Positions 42,942-51,676 of a stretch of 64,000 nt of DNA are shown piece after piece. The stretch's first letter is position 1. Every line of letters starts with the position of its first letter. Made by a program: the position numbers and the translations under genes. The notes beneath the pieces were generated by a model. That model did not search any database, was not told the DNA's origin, and worked only from the letters and a program-made list of their open reading frames with translations. Source of the stretch: CAZFLM01 sp964519955 (GTDB lineage: Bacteria; Armatimonadota; Chthonomonadetes; Chthonomonadales; CAJBBX01); assembly GCA_964519955.1 (NCBI GenBank), contig CAZFLM010000027.1, positions 1 to 64,000 of the forward strand, written 5' to 3'.

Positions 42942-43047
42942 GCGCCCCCCAGCCCCCAATTCTGGGGGAGTCTACGTGGTCGCGGGGCGGAAGGTGGTGC
43001 GGTGCGCCCCCCAGCCCCCAACTCTGGGGGAGTCTACGTGGTCGCGG
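42942..43047 (+). repeat. Two copies of a 44-bp hairpin-bearing repeat
   Basis: Copies at 42942-42985 and 43004-43047 (period 62) each contain CCCCCA...CT(C/T)TGGGGG-type inverted halves, as in AGCCCCCAATTCTGGGGGAG. Each is followed by TCTACGTGGTCGCGG. They lie between the DUF5107 gene and the methyltransferase gene. They may also act as a terminator, since the arms are strongly self-complementary. Confidence 0.8.
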
Positions 43048-43074
43048 CTCAGACCGTGGGTGCGGGGTAGTGGG

Positions 43075-43851
43075 ATGGGCAAGCGACAGTGCCGCGACGA
43101 CGGCTTCATCGCCACGGCGCCGCACTACCGGTATCGGACGCCGTACTCGCAGCAGGCCCTCGACTGGTTGGCTGAGACCTACGGCCTTGACGGGCGCGGG
43201 CGCCTGCTTGACGTCGGCTGCGGCACCGGGAACGTATGCTTGCGGCTGAGTCACCTGTTCGAGGAGGTCGTCGCGGTGGACCCGAGCGCCCCCATGCTCG
43301 CGGAGGCGCGGCGTGTCGCGAGGGAGCGCGGCATCGGCAACGTGACGTTCGTGCAGGCGCGGGCGGAGGACCTGGCGGGCGAGGCCGGCCCGTTCCGGCT
43401 GGTCACCTTCGGCCAGGCGTTCCACCGAACGGATCGCGCTCGCGTGGCGGAGGCCGTGTACAGCCTGCTCGAGCTCGGCGGGGCGCTGGTCTGCCTGGAG
43501 CAGTCGAACGTATGGAATGGGGCGCTGCCGTGGCATCGGGCGGTGATCGCGGTGCTGGTGCGGTGGGGGCTGTTGTCACCGAATGGCCCGACTGGTGAGC
43601 TGCACCAGGAGGTGCTCGCCCGGACTTCGTTCGGCCCGCCGCAGGTCGTCGGGTTCCGCGACGGGCACACCTGGACTGTCGAGACGCTGCTCGGGAACCT
43701 GCACGCGATGTCGTTCGCCTCGCCCGCCGTCCTCGGCGACCGGTGTGCGGCATTCGACGCAGACATCGCAGACGCGCTCCTCGCGTGCGACGCATCCGGC
43801 GAATACCGCGAGATCGTCGAGACGACCGTTATCAGCGCGACAAAGGCGTAG
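43075..43851 (+). CDS. Class I SAM-dependent methyltransferase
   Basis: The 258-residue protein has the methyltransferase core: LLDVGCGTGNVCLRL (motif I, about residue 42), EEVVAVDPSAPMLAEAR (motif post-I), VQARAEDLAGEAGPFRLVTFGQAFHR and LLELGGALVCLEQ. The last 90 residues (WTVETLLGNLHAMSFASPAVLG) are typical of the UbiE/small-molecule methyltransferase type. The substrate is unknown. Its TAG stop is the first three bases of an 80-bp element. It seems to be a one-gene unit between repeats. Confidence 0.88.
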   Translation: MGKRQCRDDGFIATAPHYRYRTPYSQQALDWLAETYGLDGRGRLLDVGCGTGNVCLRLSHLFEEVVAVDPSAPMLAEARRVARERGIGNVTFVQARAEDLAGEAGPFRLVTFGQAFHRTDRARVAEAVYSLLELGGALVCLEQSNVWNGALPWHRAVIAVLVRWGLLSPNGPTGELHQEVLARTSFGPPQVVGFRDGHTWTVETLLGNLHAMSFASPAVLGDRCAAFDADIADALLACDASGEYREIVETTVISATKA

Positions 43852-43928
43852 CCTGGCCAGCTCATGAGCCCCCCTGGACGGGTGCGGAGGCGCATCCCAC
43901 CAGGGCGCTCGTGCAGCATCCAGGCTAG
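43849..43928 (+). repeat. 80-bp palindromic TAG-ended element, copy 4
   Basis: The element starts on the methyltransferase TAG stop (GTAG) and ends CTAG. Ends read TAGCCTGG and CCAGGCTAG, and the GATGCGCCTCCGCACCCGTCC core lies on the minus strand. It is followed directly by the hairpin terminator. Confidence 0.8.
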
Positions 43929-43933
43929 TGCAT

Positions 43934-43964
43934 CGAACGGCCTCCCGCTGCGGGAGGCCGTTCG
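43934..43964 (+). terminator. Perfect hairpin, probable bidirectional terminator
   Basis: CGAACGGCCTCCCGC and GCGGGAGGCCGTTCG form a perfect 15-bp stem around a single T, so three or more loop bases after opening the top pair. It sits between convergent genes (43075-43851 and 43986-45062). Only a short TTT follows on the plus strand. Confidence 0.85.
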
Positions 43965-43985
43965 TTTGCCGGAACCAGCTGCCTG

Positions 43986-45062
43986 CTACTTCACCTCGTC
44001 GATGAGCTTCTCGACGGCCTTCTCCAGCTCTGCGCCCCGCAGGTCCTTGTGCCGGATGACGCCCTTGTGGTCCAGCACGTAGATCGTAGGCCAGCCGTGC
44101 ACGTTCCACTTCGTCGCGAGCGGGCCTGAGGTCGAGCCGTCAACCACCTGCCGCCACGTAATGCCTTGCTCCTTGAGGATCTTGCCGAGGGCCGACCGGT
44201 CCCCGTCGCTGTTGATCCCGATGAGGGCGAATGGCTTCTCCTTCAGCTTGGCCACCATTGCCTTCTCTTCGGGGATCATCGCGCGGCAGGGTCCTCACCA
44301 GAAGCCCCAGAAGTCCAGGATGACCACCTTCCCGCGGTAGTCGGTCAGCTTGAACTCCGTACCGTTCTCATCCGTACCGGTGAAGTCCGGCGCGGTCTGG
44401 CCGATTTGCAGGTTGTCCAGCTCGAAGAGGAAGTCGGCGGCCCGCTTGGCATACGGGGTATCCGCGTACTTCTCCTTGAGCTGTACGAGGCATGCCCGCG
44501 CCTGGGCCGGGTCCTTCTTCCAGCTCCCGTACGGCGAGGCGTAGCCTTCCGCGAGTGCCGAGAGGGCCGCCGCCTTGACGCGCGCGTGTGGCGACTTCGC
44601 CAGCATCAGCTTGGCGGCGGCCACCGCTTCCGCCTCGATCCCGTTGGTCCACGGCAGCGCCTGCGCCACCTGCTCCATTCTGGGCGAGGCGATGTAGCTG
44701 GCCGTCAGCTCGGCCAGCGCCCTGCGCGTCGGCTCCACCATGGCGCGCTGCCCGGCGTTCTGCACGATCCACGCGAGTGCCTGCGCGCCGGCTTCGTTGC
44801 CCTTGTTCTTGGCGGCGAGCGCCTGGAACTTCGGGATGAAGAGCTTCACCGGCTCCTTGGCCGGGTCGAGCGTGATCTTGGCGGCTTCCTCTTCGCTCTT
44901 TGCTTTGCGATAGGGCTCGAAGTAGCTCTGCTGCGCCGCCTGGAACTCGGACGCCAGCTTTGCGTAAGCTGGATCTTGCTTCGGTGGCTGCTGCTGCGCC
45001 TGGCCGCCGCCTGCGCAGGCGAGCGCCAGCAGCATCGTGGCCGCAAGGATGCGTGCGTTCAT
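43986..45062 (-). CDS. TlpA-like thioredoxin-fold protein with in-frame TGA (candidate selenoprotein)
   Basis: One open frame of 359 codons is interrupted only by TGA at codon 256 (44295-44297). An N-terminal signal peptide (NARILAATMLLALACAGGGQA) and a helical region (residues about 25-215, TPR-like with EAEAVAAAKLMLAKSPHARV) precede a redoxin domain (TAPDFTGTDENGTEF; GKVVILDFWGFW). The TGA then stands exactly where the first catalytic Cys of W-C-G-P-C belongs, and GPCRAMIPEEKAMV follows in frame. The rest of the fold is intact (FALIGINSDGD; HGWPTIYVLDHKGVIR). This suggests Sec-G-P-C. A nonsense mutation or base error cannot be excluded, and I see no clear SECIS hairpin beyond a weak UGCC/GGCA pairing. 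Confidence 0.75.
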
Positions 45063-45169
45063 TGGCTACCTCCCTGGTTCGCGCGGATGGCTCGTGTGTA
45101 CCGATGCCGTCGACGAAGCTCAGGGGGCTCTTCTCGGGATCCGGCGGCGTTTCCTGCAGGCTGTCGCGG

Positions 45170-46678
45170 CTACCTCTTGCCGATGCTCACCACGTACGTC
45201 GTCACGGAGCGGGGCGGGACGGTGTCGGCGAAGTGGGCGGCGGCGATCGGTAGGTTGGCCAGCGGCGAGCAGTTCTCGGTTGGGGCGTCGGAGGTGCGCC
45301 AGACCTTCGCCTGCTTGCCGGTCTTGCCGAACGCGGAGAGGTCGAAGGAGTAGGGCTTGGCGTCGGCCAGCTCGTTGTGCACGACGATGGTTGCGCGCTT
45401 GCCGTCGGCGGAGAGGGCAGCGATGGCCCAGCGGTCGGGGCAGGAGAGGATGCGGTCGCCGGGGCGGATGAAGGCGGTGAACTGGCGGACCGCGTGGAAG
45501 CCCTTGCTGACGACCCACTCGCCCGGGCGGTAGGTCCTGCCATTCCACTCGACATCCGCATCGGTGGCGGCCTGCATGAGACCATAGGTGTAGTGGTACC
45601 ACAGCGAGAACTGCAGCGGCTCGATGGGCTGCCAGAGCACCCACGCGCTGCATTTCAGGCGCCGGATGTCTCCCACGATGCCGCGCGTCAGGGGCAGGGC
45701 GCAGCGCATGTCGTTGGGGATGTAGCCGGCGTTCTCCCACTCGCGGCAGCTCAGCTCGGACATCCAGAGGGCGGGGATGCCCTTCGCCTTCGCCAGGTCG
45801 CGCAGGCGCTCCTGGGAGTCGATCTCTGTGTAGGAGTGGACGTTCAGGCGCTCGATGGTCCTCGCGTCCAGGCCGCCGCCGCTCCAGTTGCCCTCGTCCG
45901 GCTTGGTGAGCCAGTCCAGCGTGTTATAGGCCTGACCCGCGCCGTTCTCGTCCGAGCAGGCGATGATCGGCGGGGCCTTCTGCTTGTCCAGCTCGATGCG
46001 CAGGGCCTTCAGCGTTTCGCCCTGTGCGCCCCACGTGAACTTGCACCCCTCCTGGCCGTTGGACTTGGGGTTCCACCACCAGGCGGTAGGCTCGTTGAAG
46101 GGCTCGATGGAGGCGAACTTCAGACCGCACGCCTGCTCCGTCCGGCGGGTCACATCGACGAGCCACTTCGCGAAGTCGCCCACCTTGGTGCGGTCGATGT
46201 TCTCCGCCCCGTTGTCGCCGCCGCGCGTGTTGCCGTTCCTGAGCATCCAGTGCGGCGGCGAGTTGGAGAAGATCTCGAAGGTGTTCGCGCCGAAGCGCTT
46301 CGCGAGCTTGAGGCAGGCCATCTGCCCGGCATCGCGCTCCGGGTGCCACGAGCCGTCCCGGTCGAGCGTGACGAGGACGGCAGCGCCCGGGCGGAAGGGC
46401 TTGCGGTCGGCGTCCGGGCTGGTGCCGCCCGCGTTGTACCGCGCGATGGTGAGGCCGAGGGCATCCGGGTCGCGGCTGAAGAGCAGGCGGCAGGCCTCCT
46501 TGCGCCTCGCCTCGTCCCACTTGTCCGTGAAGACCGCCCACCAGCAGAGGCTGGTGCCCCAGCCCTCCCACCTTGGCACATCGATCCTGGCGGGGTCGAG
46601 GACGACCGTCTCGGCGCCAGCCGGGGCGACGCAGAGGGTGAGGACGATGGCGAAGAAGAGAGCCTGCAGGGTCGACAT
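45170..46678 (-). CDS. Secreted GH30-like glycoside hydrolase (galactanase-like)
   Basis: The 502-residue protein has a signal peptide ending PAGA. A clan GH-A barrel with GWGTSLCWWAVF at the front follows, with the acid/base in IEPFNEPTAWWW (about residue 200) and the nucleophile in WMSELSCREW (about 310). NSPPHWMLRNGNTRGG and a C-terminal beta domain (TIVVHNELADAKPYSFDLSAFGKTG) match the GH30 galactanase/glucuronoxylanase style. Substrates in the family include beta-1,6-galactan and glucuronoxylan; the exact one here is unknown. It follows the small anchored gene at 46688 by 9 bp on the same strand. Confidence 0.86.
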   Translation of the reverse strand: MSTLQALFFAIVLTLCVAPAGAETVVLDPARIDVPRWEGWGTSLCWWAVFTDKWDEARRKEACRLLFSRDPDALGLTIARYNAGGTSPDADRKPFRPGAAVLVTLDRDGSWHPERDAGQMACLKLAKRFGANTFEIFSNSPPHWMLRNGNTRGGDNGAENIDRTKVGDFAKWLVDVTRRTEQACGLKFASIEPFNEPTAWWWNPKSNGQEGCKFTWGAQGETLKALRIELDKQKAPPIIACSDENGAGQAYNTLDWLTKPDEGNWSGGGLDARTIERLNVHSYTEIDSQERLRDLAKAKGIPALWMSELSCREWENAGYIPNDMRCALPLTRGIVGDIRRLKCSAWVLWQPIEPLQFSLWYHYTYGLMQAATDADVEWNGRTYRPGEWVVSKGFHAVRQFTAFIRPGDRILSCPDRWAIAALSADGKRATIVVHNELADAKPYSFDLSAFGKTGKQAKVWRTSDAPTENCSPLANLPIAAAHFADTVPPRSVTTYVVSIGKR

Positions 46679-46687
46679 GCTGGTCGG

Positions 46688-46948
46688 CTATCCCTTGTCC
46701 CGGATGAGGTCGGAGTCCTCGTACACCTCGTACCACCCGCAGCCGCGCGTTGTGCGCCACGAGTGCGTATGGAGCGGGCCCATGATGTAGTGCGTTCGGC
46801 GCCCGATCCAGCAGCCCTTTGCCGGCAGGATGCGGACCGCCGAGCCCGGCTGATCTGCCAGGTAGGACACGTACGCCACATGACCGGCCGCCAGGCAGAG
46901 CACCCAGACAGCGACTATCGAGGCGATACGGCGCCTGTGTCGGCCCAT
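46688..46948 (-). CDS. Small single-pass membrane protein, unknown function
   Basis: The 86-residue product is read from ATG at 46948. It has a basic start (MGRHRRR), one membrane segment (IASIVAVWVLCLAAGHVAYV) and an outside tail with paired Cys (KGCWIGRR; RGCGWYEVYEDSD). I do not recognise it. It is packed between two minus-strand genes with 8-9 bp gaps, supporting a real gene in the operon. Confidence 0.6.
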   Translation of the reverse strand: MGRHRRRIASIVAVWVLCLAAGHVAYVSYLADQPGSAVRILPAKGCWIGRRTHYIMGPLHTHSWRTTRGCGWYEVYEDSDLIRDKG

Positions 46949-46956
46949 CGCTGCGC

Positions 46957-47757
46957 CTACTTCCCGTACCTCGCGAGTGCCTCGTTCAGCAGGCGCACGT
47001 CGTCGCGAAGCATGTTGGGCGCGTCCTTGGTGTAGACGCCCACGCAGACCGCGTCGTTCTGGCGCAGGCTCTTGGCCGCCACGTCGAAGGCCTCGGCGGG
47101 GGCGTTGCGGCCGGCGGCGAGGACCTTGTAGTGGATCACCGGGCGCTTGATGCCGGCGATCGTTTTGAGCATGGCCTGGCGGTCCTCCTCGCCGAACCAC
47201 TCGCTCATGCCGCTCACGTGCTCGGCGCGCTCGTCGCGGTGGGCGGAGTTGTAGTAGCAGCAGAGGTAGTAGTCGGCGTCCAGGTGCTCCTCGGCCCACT
47301 CGAACACGGCCGGATTGTGCCCCGCGATGCCTGCCAGCATGCCCTTCGACTTGATGAGGTCGATGACGCCCGGGATCTCGTCCTGCTTCTTCTGGGCGAC
47401 CAGGTAGTCCATCACCCCGCCGTGGATGTGGCAGGCGCGTGCGCCGCCGGAGTGCGCCCGGTTGACGCACGCTTCGTGGCTGCCGACCTCGGGGCACGTC
47501 TGCGCGAACCACTGCAGCTTGCCGCCCTCGTCGCGGTACTCCAGCAGCATGCGCATGACGTGGAAGTCGGTGCGGGCGACGAGCGTATTGACGCCCAGCG
47601 ACTCGGCCTCGAAGAGCGTCTCCTTGATCTTGGCGACGGTGAAGTAGCGCTTCATCGCCAGGTCGGTGTCGGGCGTCTGGTGCGAGAACCCGCTGAACGG
47701 GTTGCTGCCGAGGATGAAGCGGCTGACCTCGCAGCCGCCGATGTTCGCCATGCTCAT
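46957..47757 (-). CDS. Conserved TIM-barrel-like protein, unknown function
   Basis: The 266-residue cytoplasmic protein starts with GGCEVSRFILGSNPFSGFSHQ and includes KIKETLFEAESLGVNTLVAR, CHIHGGVMDYLVAQ, GIAGHNPAVFEWAEEHLDADYY, PVIHYKVLAAGRN and VGVYTKDAPNMLRDDV. The regular strand-helix spacing fits an aldo/keto-reductase-like or related barrel. I recall relatives annotated only as hypothetical in glycan-degrading bacteria. The ATG at 47757 has GGAGG 9 bases upstream, and a second ATG two codons later is possible. It is the first gene of the minus-strand GH30 operon. Confidence 0.72.
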   Translation of the reverse strand: MSMANIGGCEVSRFILGSNPFSGFSHQTPDTDLAMKRYFTVAKIKETLFEAESLGVNTLVARTDFHVMRMLLEYRDEGGKLQWFAQTCPEVGSHEACVNRAHSGGARACHIHGGVMDYLVAQKKQDEIPGVIDLIKSKGMLAGIAGHNPAVFEWAEEHLDADYYLCCYYNSAHRDERAEHVSGMSEWFGEEDRQAMLKTIAGIKRPVIHYKVLAAGRNAPAEAFDVAAKSLRQNDAVCVGVYTKDAPNMLRDDVRLLNEALARYGK

Positions 47758-47821
47758 GCTGGTGTGCCTCCGGAATGGGCTTGGGTGCTCATTCGCCAGC
47801 GTGCGCGGAACTACCTGTCTT

Positions 47822-47930
47822 GAACTGCAACCACAGATGAACACGGATGCGTGCGGATCGGGGCGGGATGCGAACGCAGATGAACGCGGATGGGCGCGGA
47901 TGAACGCAGATGAGGGCGGGTCGATGGAGA
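47822..47930 (+). repeat. Low-complexity (ACAGATGAACACGGAT)-type repeat
   Basis: Degenerate units of the form AACGCAGATGAACGCGGATG and GCGCGGATGAACGCAGATGA follow each other here. The sequence lies between the divergent genes at 46957-47757 and 48035-49045. I recall similar strings as dispersed repeats in many environmental genomes. The remainder of the 277-bp gap shows no gene. Confidence 0.75.
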
Positions 47931-48034
47931 TGGCGGGCGCGATCGGCAGGGAAGTGGGGGCTCCAGGGCGAAGCATCGGGTGCGGGCAATGGCGAGGCGT
48001 GAACTGCGCGTGTGCTGACTGGAGGAGGAGAGAC

Positions 48035-49045
48035 ATGAGGATGGCCAGATGGATGGGTGCGGCGGGCATCATCGCCGTGTGCGCGCTTGCGGGGTGCACG
48101 CCCGGAGAGACCGGCAAACCGGTCGCGCCGAGCAAGCCGGTGGCGGGCAAGAAGCTGCGCATCGCTGGGATCATCTTCCAGGAGGACCAGTTCTTCCGCA
48201 TGGTGCGCTTCGGTATGCACGACGGGGCGGCGAAGAACAACGTCGAGATCCTCGATGGGAACAGCAACAACCATCCCGAGAAGGAGATCGAGCTGGTCAA
48301 CACCTATATCGCGCAGAACGTAGACGCCATCATCATCTCTCCGCTCAGCAAGACGGGTTCGGTTGCGGCGCTCAAGCTGGCGAAGCAGAAGGGCATCGTC
48401 GTGATCGCCAACAACACGCCGATCGATGGGGACGCGCACGCCGCGTACATCGAGAGCGACGCGTACGACCTCGGCGTGCAGACCGGCACGAAGGCGCGGG
48501 AGTACATCGAGAAGAAGCTCGGCGGCAAGGCCAAGATCGCCATCGTGGAGTTCAAGTCCCTCATCCCTGAGCAGAGCAACGCGCGGACCGGCGGCTTCAA
48601 GAGCGAGATGGCCAAGCTTCCCGGCGTGCAGATTGTGGCCGACCAGGATGCCTGGCTCCCGGAGAAGGCTGTCTCGAAGGTCAGCGACATCCTCACAGCG
48701 CACCCCGATGTCGACCTCATCTGGTCGGCCAACGAGGGCGGCACCATCGGCGCCGTGATGGCGGTGAAGAACGCGGGCAAGGCCGGCAAGGTCGCCGTGT
48801 TCGGCACCGACTCGAGCATGCAGCTCGTCGACTTCCTGTTGTCGCCGGACGACATCCTGCAGGCGATCACCAGCCAGAAGCCGGTGGAGTCGGGCCAGAT
48901 GGCCGTGGAGTTCGCGCTCAAGGTGAAGCGGGGTGAGCCCGTCGAGAAGAAGGTATCGATGAAGGGCATCCTGCTGTCGCGCGACGATGCCGAGGGAGTG
49001 AAGGCGTTCCGGTCCAAGCTCCAAGAGTGGACGGGCAGCAAGTGA
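48035..49045 (+). CDS. Sugar ABC transporter substrate-binding lipoprotein (RbsB-like, CUT2)
   Basis: The 336-residue periplasmic-binding-protein type I fold protein has lipobox VCALAGC. LRIAGIIFQEDQFFRMVRFGMHDGAAKNNVE is the strand-helix start, and PIDGDAHAAYIESDAYDLGVQTG, KIAIVEFKSLIPEQSNAR, DLIWSANEGGTIGAV and GKVAVFGTDSSMQLVDFLL follow. Ribose, autoinducer-2 or inositol-like sugars are typical ligands. GGAGGAGGAG lies 4-13 bases before the ATG. Its stop overlaps the permease start (GTGA). Confidence 0.9.
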   Translation: MRMARWMGAAGIIAVCALAGCTPGETGKPVAPSKPVAGKKLRIAGIIFQEDQFFRMVRFGMHDGAAKNNVEILDGNSNNHPEKEIELVNTYIAQNVDAIIISPLSKTGSVAALKLAKQKGIVVIANNTPIDGDAHAAYIESDAYDLGVQTGTKAREYIEKKLGGKAKIAIVEFKSLIPEQSNARTGGFKSEMAKLPGVQIVADQDAWLPEKAVSKVSDILTAHPDVDLIWSANEGGTIGAVMAVKNAGKAGKVAVFGTDSSMQLVDFLLSPDDILQAITSQKPVESGQMAVEFALKVKRGEPVEKKVSMKGILLSRDDAEGVKAFRSKLQEWTGSK

Positions 49046-50040
49046 GGGCGAGCGCACCGTCGAGCGGTGAACGACGCTTCGGCCGGCTGCCGGTCATGGA
49101 GATCGTGCTCCTAACGCTGGCGCTCGCCCTTGCGCTGCGGGCGCCGGGGTTCGTCACGCGCGACAACCTGCTGAACGTGCTGCGCAGCGTGTCGATGCAG
49201 GGCATCATCGCCTTCGGCATGACGATGGTCATCATTGCGGGCGAGATCGACCTGAGCGTCGGATCGGCAGTGGCTCTCTCGGGCTGCCTGGCTGCCTGGC
49301 TCACGGATTACCTGGCGAACGCCAGACACCTGCCGATGGGCCTCGCGCTGGTCGTGGCCATCGCGGCCAGTGTGGCGGTGGGCGCGGGCATCGGTGCGCT
49401 GACGGGGCTGCTGCGCGTCCGCTTCCGCGTGCCCTCATTCATCGCCACCCTCGCGTGGCTGACGGTGCTGAAGGGCGCGGCGGAGCTGATCACCAACGGG
49501 TTCCCGCTGACCCCGTTTCCGGACTGGTTCAACACGCTCGGCGGAGGCTACTTCGCCGGGGTGCCGGTACCGGCCATCGTGTTCGGCGTCGTGTTCGTGG
49601 TGAGCCACATCGTGATGACGCGCACGGCGTTCGGTAGGTCGGTCTACGCCGTGGGCGGCAATCTGGAGGCGGCCAGGCTGAGCGGGGTGCATGTCGACCG
49701 GGTCCGCATCCAGGTGTTGGCGCTGGTGGGCGCGCTCGCGGCGTTCAGCGGCGTCATGCAGGCTTCGCAGATCATGTCCGGCGCGGCCACCACGGCGCAG
49801 GGATGGGAGCTGGACGTCATCTCGGCTGTGATCATCGGGGGCACCAGTCTGCTCGGCGGCGCGGGCACCATCCGGGGAACACTGGTGGGCGTCATCTTCC
49901 TGGGCGTGCTCGTGAACGGGATGACGCTGCTGAACATCAACGAGTACTGGCAGCACGTCGTGCGGGGTGCGTTGGTCCTGACCGCGGTGCTGATCAACGT
50001 GGCGCCCGCGAAGGCGGCGCGCTGGCGTGGGGCCCGCTGA
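49042..50040 (+). CDS. Sugar ABC transporter permease (RbsC-like)
   Basis: The 332-residue inner-membrane permease is of the BPD_transp_2 (branched-chain amino acid/ribose) family. Hydrophobic helices follow GERRFGRLPVMEIVLLTLALALAL. The signature GMTMVIIAGEIDLSVGSAVALSG is near residue 70 and IIGGTSLLGGAGTIRGTLVGVIFL near residue 280. GTG at 49042 overlaps the preceding stop. The next gene overlaps by TGATG. An RbsA-type tandem ATPase is not encoded between or after these genes, so it must be elsewhere or missing. Confidence 0.92.
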   Translation: MRASAPSSGERRFGRLPVMEIVLLTLALALALRAPGFVTRDNLLNVLRSVSMQGIIAFGMTMVIIAGEIDLSVGSAVALSGCLAAWLTDYLANARHLPMGLALVVAIAASVAVGAGIGALTGLLRVRFRVPSFIATLAWLTVLKGAAELITNGFPLTPFPDWFNTLGGGYFAGVPVPAIVFGVVFVVSHIVMTRTAFGRSVYAVGGNLEAARLSGVHVDRVRIQVLALVGALAAFSGVMQASQIMSGAATTAQGWELDVISAVIIGGTSLLGGAGTIRGTLVGVIFLGVLVNGMTLLNINEYWQHVVRGALVLTAVLINVAPAKAARWRGAR

Positions 50041-51623
50041 TGGGGGGAGGCGAGCAGCCGCCACTGCACAAGCCGGCTGAGTCGTCCCTCTTGGAGACCT
50101 GGCTGCCCATCCTCGCCCTGCTGGCACTCTCAGTCGCCTACCTCTACCAGCCTCCGGAGGCCGCCGCGAACCTGTCGACGGTGCCCGACTCCGTGGAGTA
50201 CGCCACGTCGGCGCACCGGCTGGCCACTCTGGGCCGCTACGACATTGAGATCAACCACGTCGGCTACCCGCCCCGCTACTCGCCCGGCTTCCCGGTGCTG
50301 CTGCTCGCACCGGTCTACCGCCTGGCGCCCGGCGACCTGGGCAACGGCGTCTACGCAGTCCTCCTCGCGGCCATCGTCGCCGTCCTGACGGCATACGCCA
50401 TTGGGAAGCGCCTCGCCGGGCCGTGGGGGGGATGCCTCGCCGGGCTGGGGCTGCTGCTCGCTCCCACGTTCCGTGAGTTCAGCCGCGACATCATGTCGGA
50501 TGTGCCGACGCTCGCGCTGGGGCTGCTGGCGTTCGGAGTCTTCCTGCGCGCCGCCGATCGCCCGAAGCTGCGCGACTACGCGCTGGCGGGGCTGCTTGTC
50601 GGCATCTCGTACTCGATGCGAGCCGCGTCCGTGTTCGTGTGGCTGCCGTTCGCGGCGCTGGCGCTCCGGCGGCGCGCGGCCTGGCCCGCCAACCTTGCCG
50701 CGCTCACCTTGCCTGTGCTCGCGGCGTACGGCATCGTCGGCATCTACAACCTGCACGCGTTCGGACAGTGGTCTCGGACCGGCTACCAGTACTGGTGCGC
50801 CGTGCCGTACGACTACTTCGGGCTCACGTTCTCAGCGGCCTACCTGCTGCCGAACCTGCGGATGCTCGCAACGGTCCGGGTTGGGGTGCTGCTCGCGGCC
50901 GGTGTCGTCGGCGCGGTTCTGCTGCGATCACGCGACGGCGCGGCGCTCAGGAGGACGGCGGCGTTCCCGGCTCTGAGCGCCGCACCGATGTCCGCGTTCC
51001 ACCTGCTGTACTTCGCCGCCGGGGTGCGCTTCCATCTGCTGGCCCTGGCGGGGCTGGCCGTGGTGGCGGGCGTCGGCATCGGCAGCCGCGTCCCGCGGCG
51101 GCTGCGGTGTTGGGCATGGGCGCCGCCGCTGTTGGCGCTGCCTCTTGCGTTGGCGGCGCCTGCGTCGGAAGGGCCGGAGCACTATCGGCGGTCCGTCGCC
51201 GAGGCTATCGCCCAGAACACGCCGCGCGATGCCGTCATCGTGACGGCCATCGATGCGGTCTTCCTCGACCCATACCTGGTGCAGCACAGCGGCCGGCTCA
51301 TCGTGCCCATCGACCGCGATGTGGAGTACGCATCGAAGGTGATCGTGCGCCGCCGTACCGCCTCGCCGAACCCTCCTCCGGTCTCGGCGGTCGACCACTG
51401 CGCGGAGGGATTGCTGCGCGCCGGCGCGATCCGTCCGTTCCCCTACACGGCGGACGAGGCGCCGGAGCGGATTGCGGCGTTCATACGCGAGGGGCGGCCG
51501 GTGTACGTGGACCACAGCTATGCCAAGCCGACGGGCTTCTGGCAGGCCGCCAGTCCGGGGTTCGCGGAGGAGCCAGTGGAGGGGCTGCCCTGGCTGCGCC
51601 GCCTGCGTCTGGTCTCGCCGTGA
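50040..51623 (+). CDS. Polytopic membrane protein, PMT/ArnT-like glycosyltransferase
   Basis: The 527-residue protein has about ten hydrophobic helices. The pattern of the GT-C fold is present: an acidic pair after the first helix (STVPDSVEYATSAHRLA), a large loop with HVGYPPRYSPGFPVLLLAPVY and REFSRDIMSDVPTLALGLL, then a soluble C-terminal domain (PRDAVIVTAIDAVFLDPYLVQHSGRLIVP). GT-C enzymes transfer sugars from polyprenyl-phosphate donors. The assignment is by layout only. It overlaps the permease gene by one base, an odd partner for an importer, so transcript sharing may be incidental. Confidence 0.68.
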   Translation: MGGGEQPPLHKPAESSLLETWLPILALLALSVAYLYQPPEAAANLSTVPDSVEYATSAHRLATLGRYDIEINHVGYPPRYSPGFPVLLLAPVYRLAPGDLGNGVYAVLLAAIVAVLTAYAIGKRLAGPWGGCLAGLGLLLAPTFREFSRDIMSDVPTLALGLLAFGVFLRAADRPKLRDYALAGLLVGISYSMRAASVFVWLPFAALALRRRAAWPANLAALTLPVLAAYGIVGIYNLHAFGQWSRTGYQYWCAVPYDYFGLTFSAAYLLPNLRMLATVRVGVLLAAGVVGAVLLRSRDGAALRRTAAFPALSAAPMSAFHLLYFAAGVRFHLLALAGLAVVAGVGIGSRVPRRLRCWAWAPPLLALPLALAAPASEGPEHYRRSVAEAIAQNTPRDAVIVTAIDAVFLDPYLVQHSGRLIVPIDRDVEYASKVIVRRRTASPNPPPVSAVDHCAEGLLRAGAIRPFPYTADEAPERIAAFIREGRPVYVDHSYAKPTGFWQAASPGFAEEPVEGLPWLRRLRLVSP

Positions 51624-51631
51624 GGGGTACG

Positions 51632-51665
51632 GAGGGCCGGCGCATCGCCTGACGCGCCGGCCCTC
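51632..51665 (+). terminator. Hairpin terminator between convergent genes
   Basis: GAGGGCCGGCGC and GCGCCGGCCCTC form a perfect 12-bp stem around a 10-base loop. It lies 9 bases after the plus-strand stop and 11 bases before the end of the minus-strand gene, so it can serve both strands. Confidence 0.85.
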
Positions 51666-51676
51666 TGGTCGTGACG

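Noticed and set aside
43986..45062. Two separate genes or a frameshifted pseudogene instead of one Sec gene
   Set aside because: There is no frame change: both halves are in the same frame around a single TGA, which falls exactly on the catalytic cysteine position. A random nonsense mutation remains possible and is noted in the finding.
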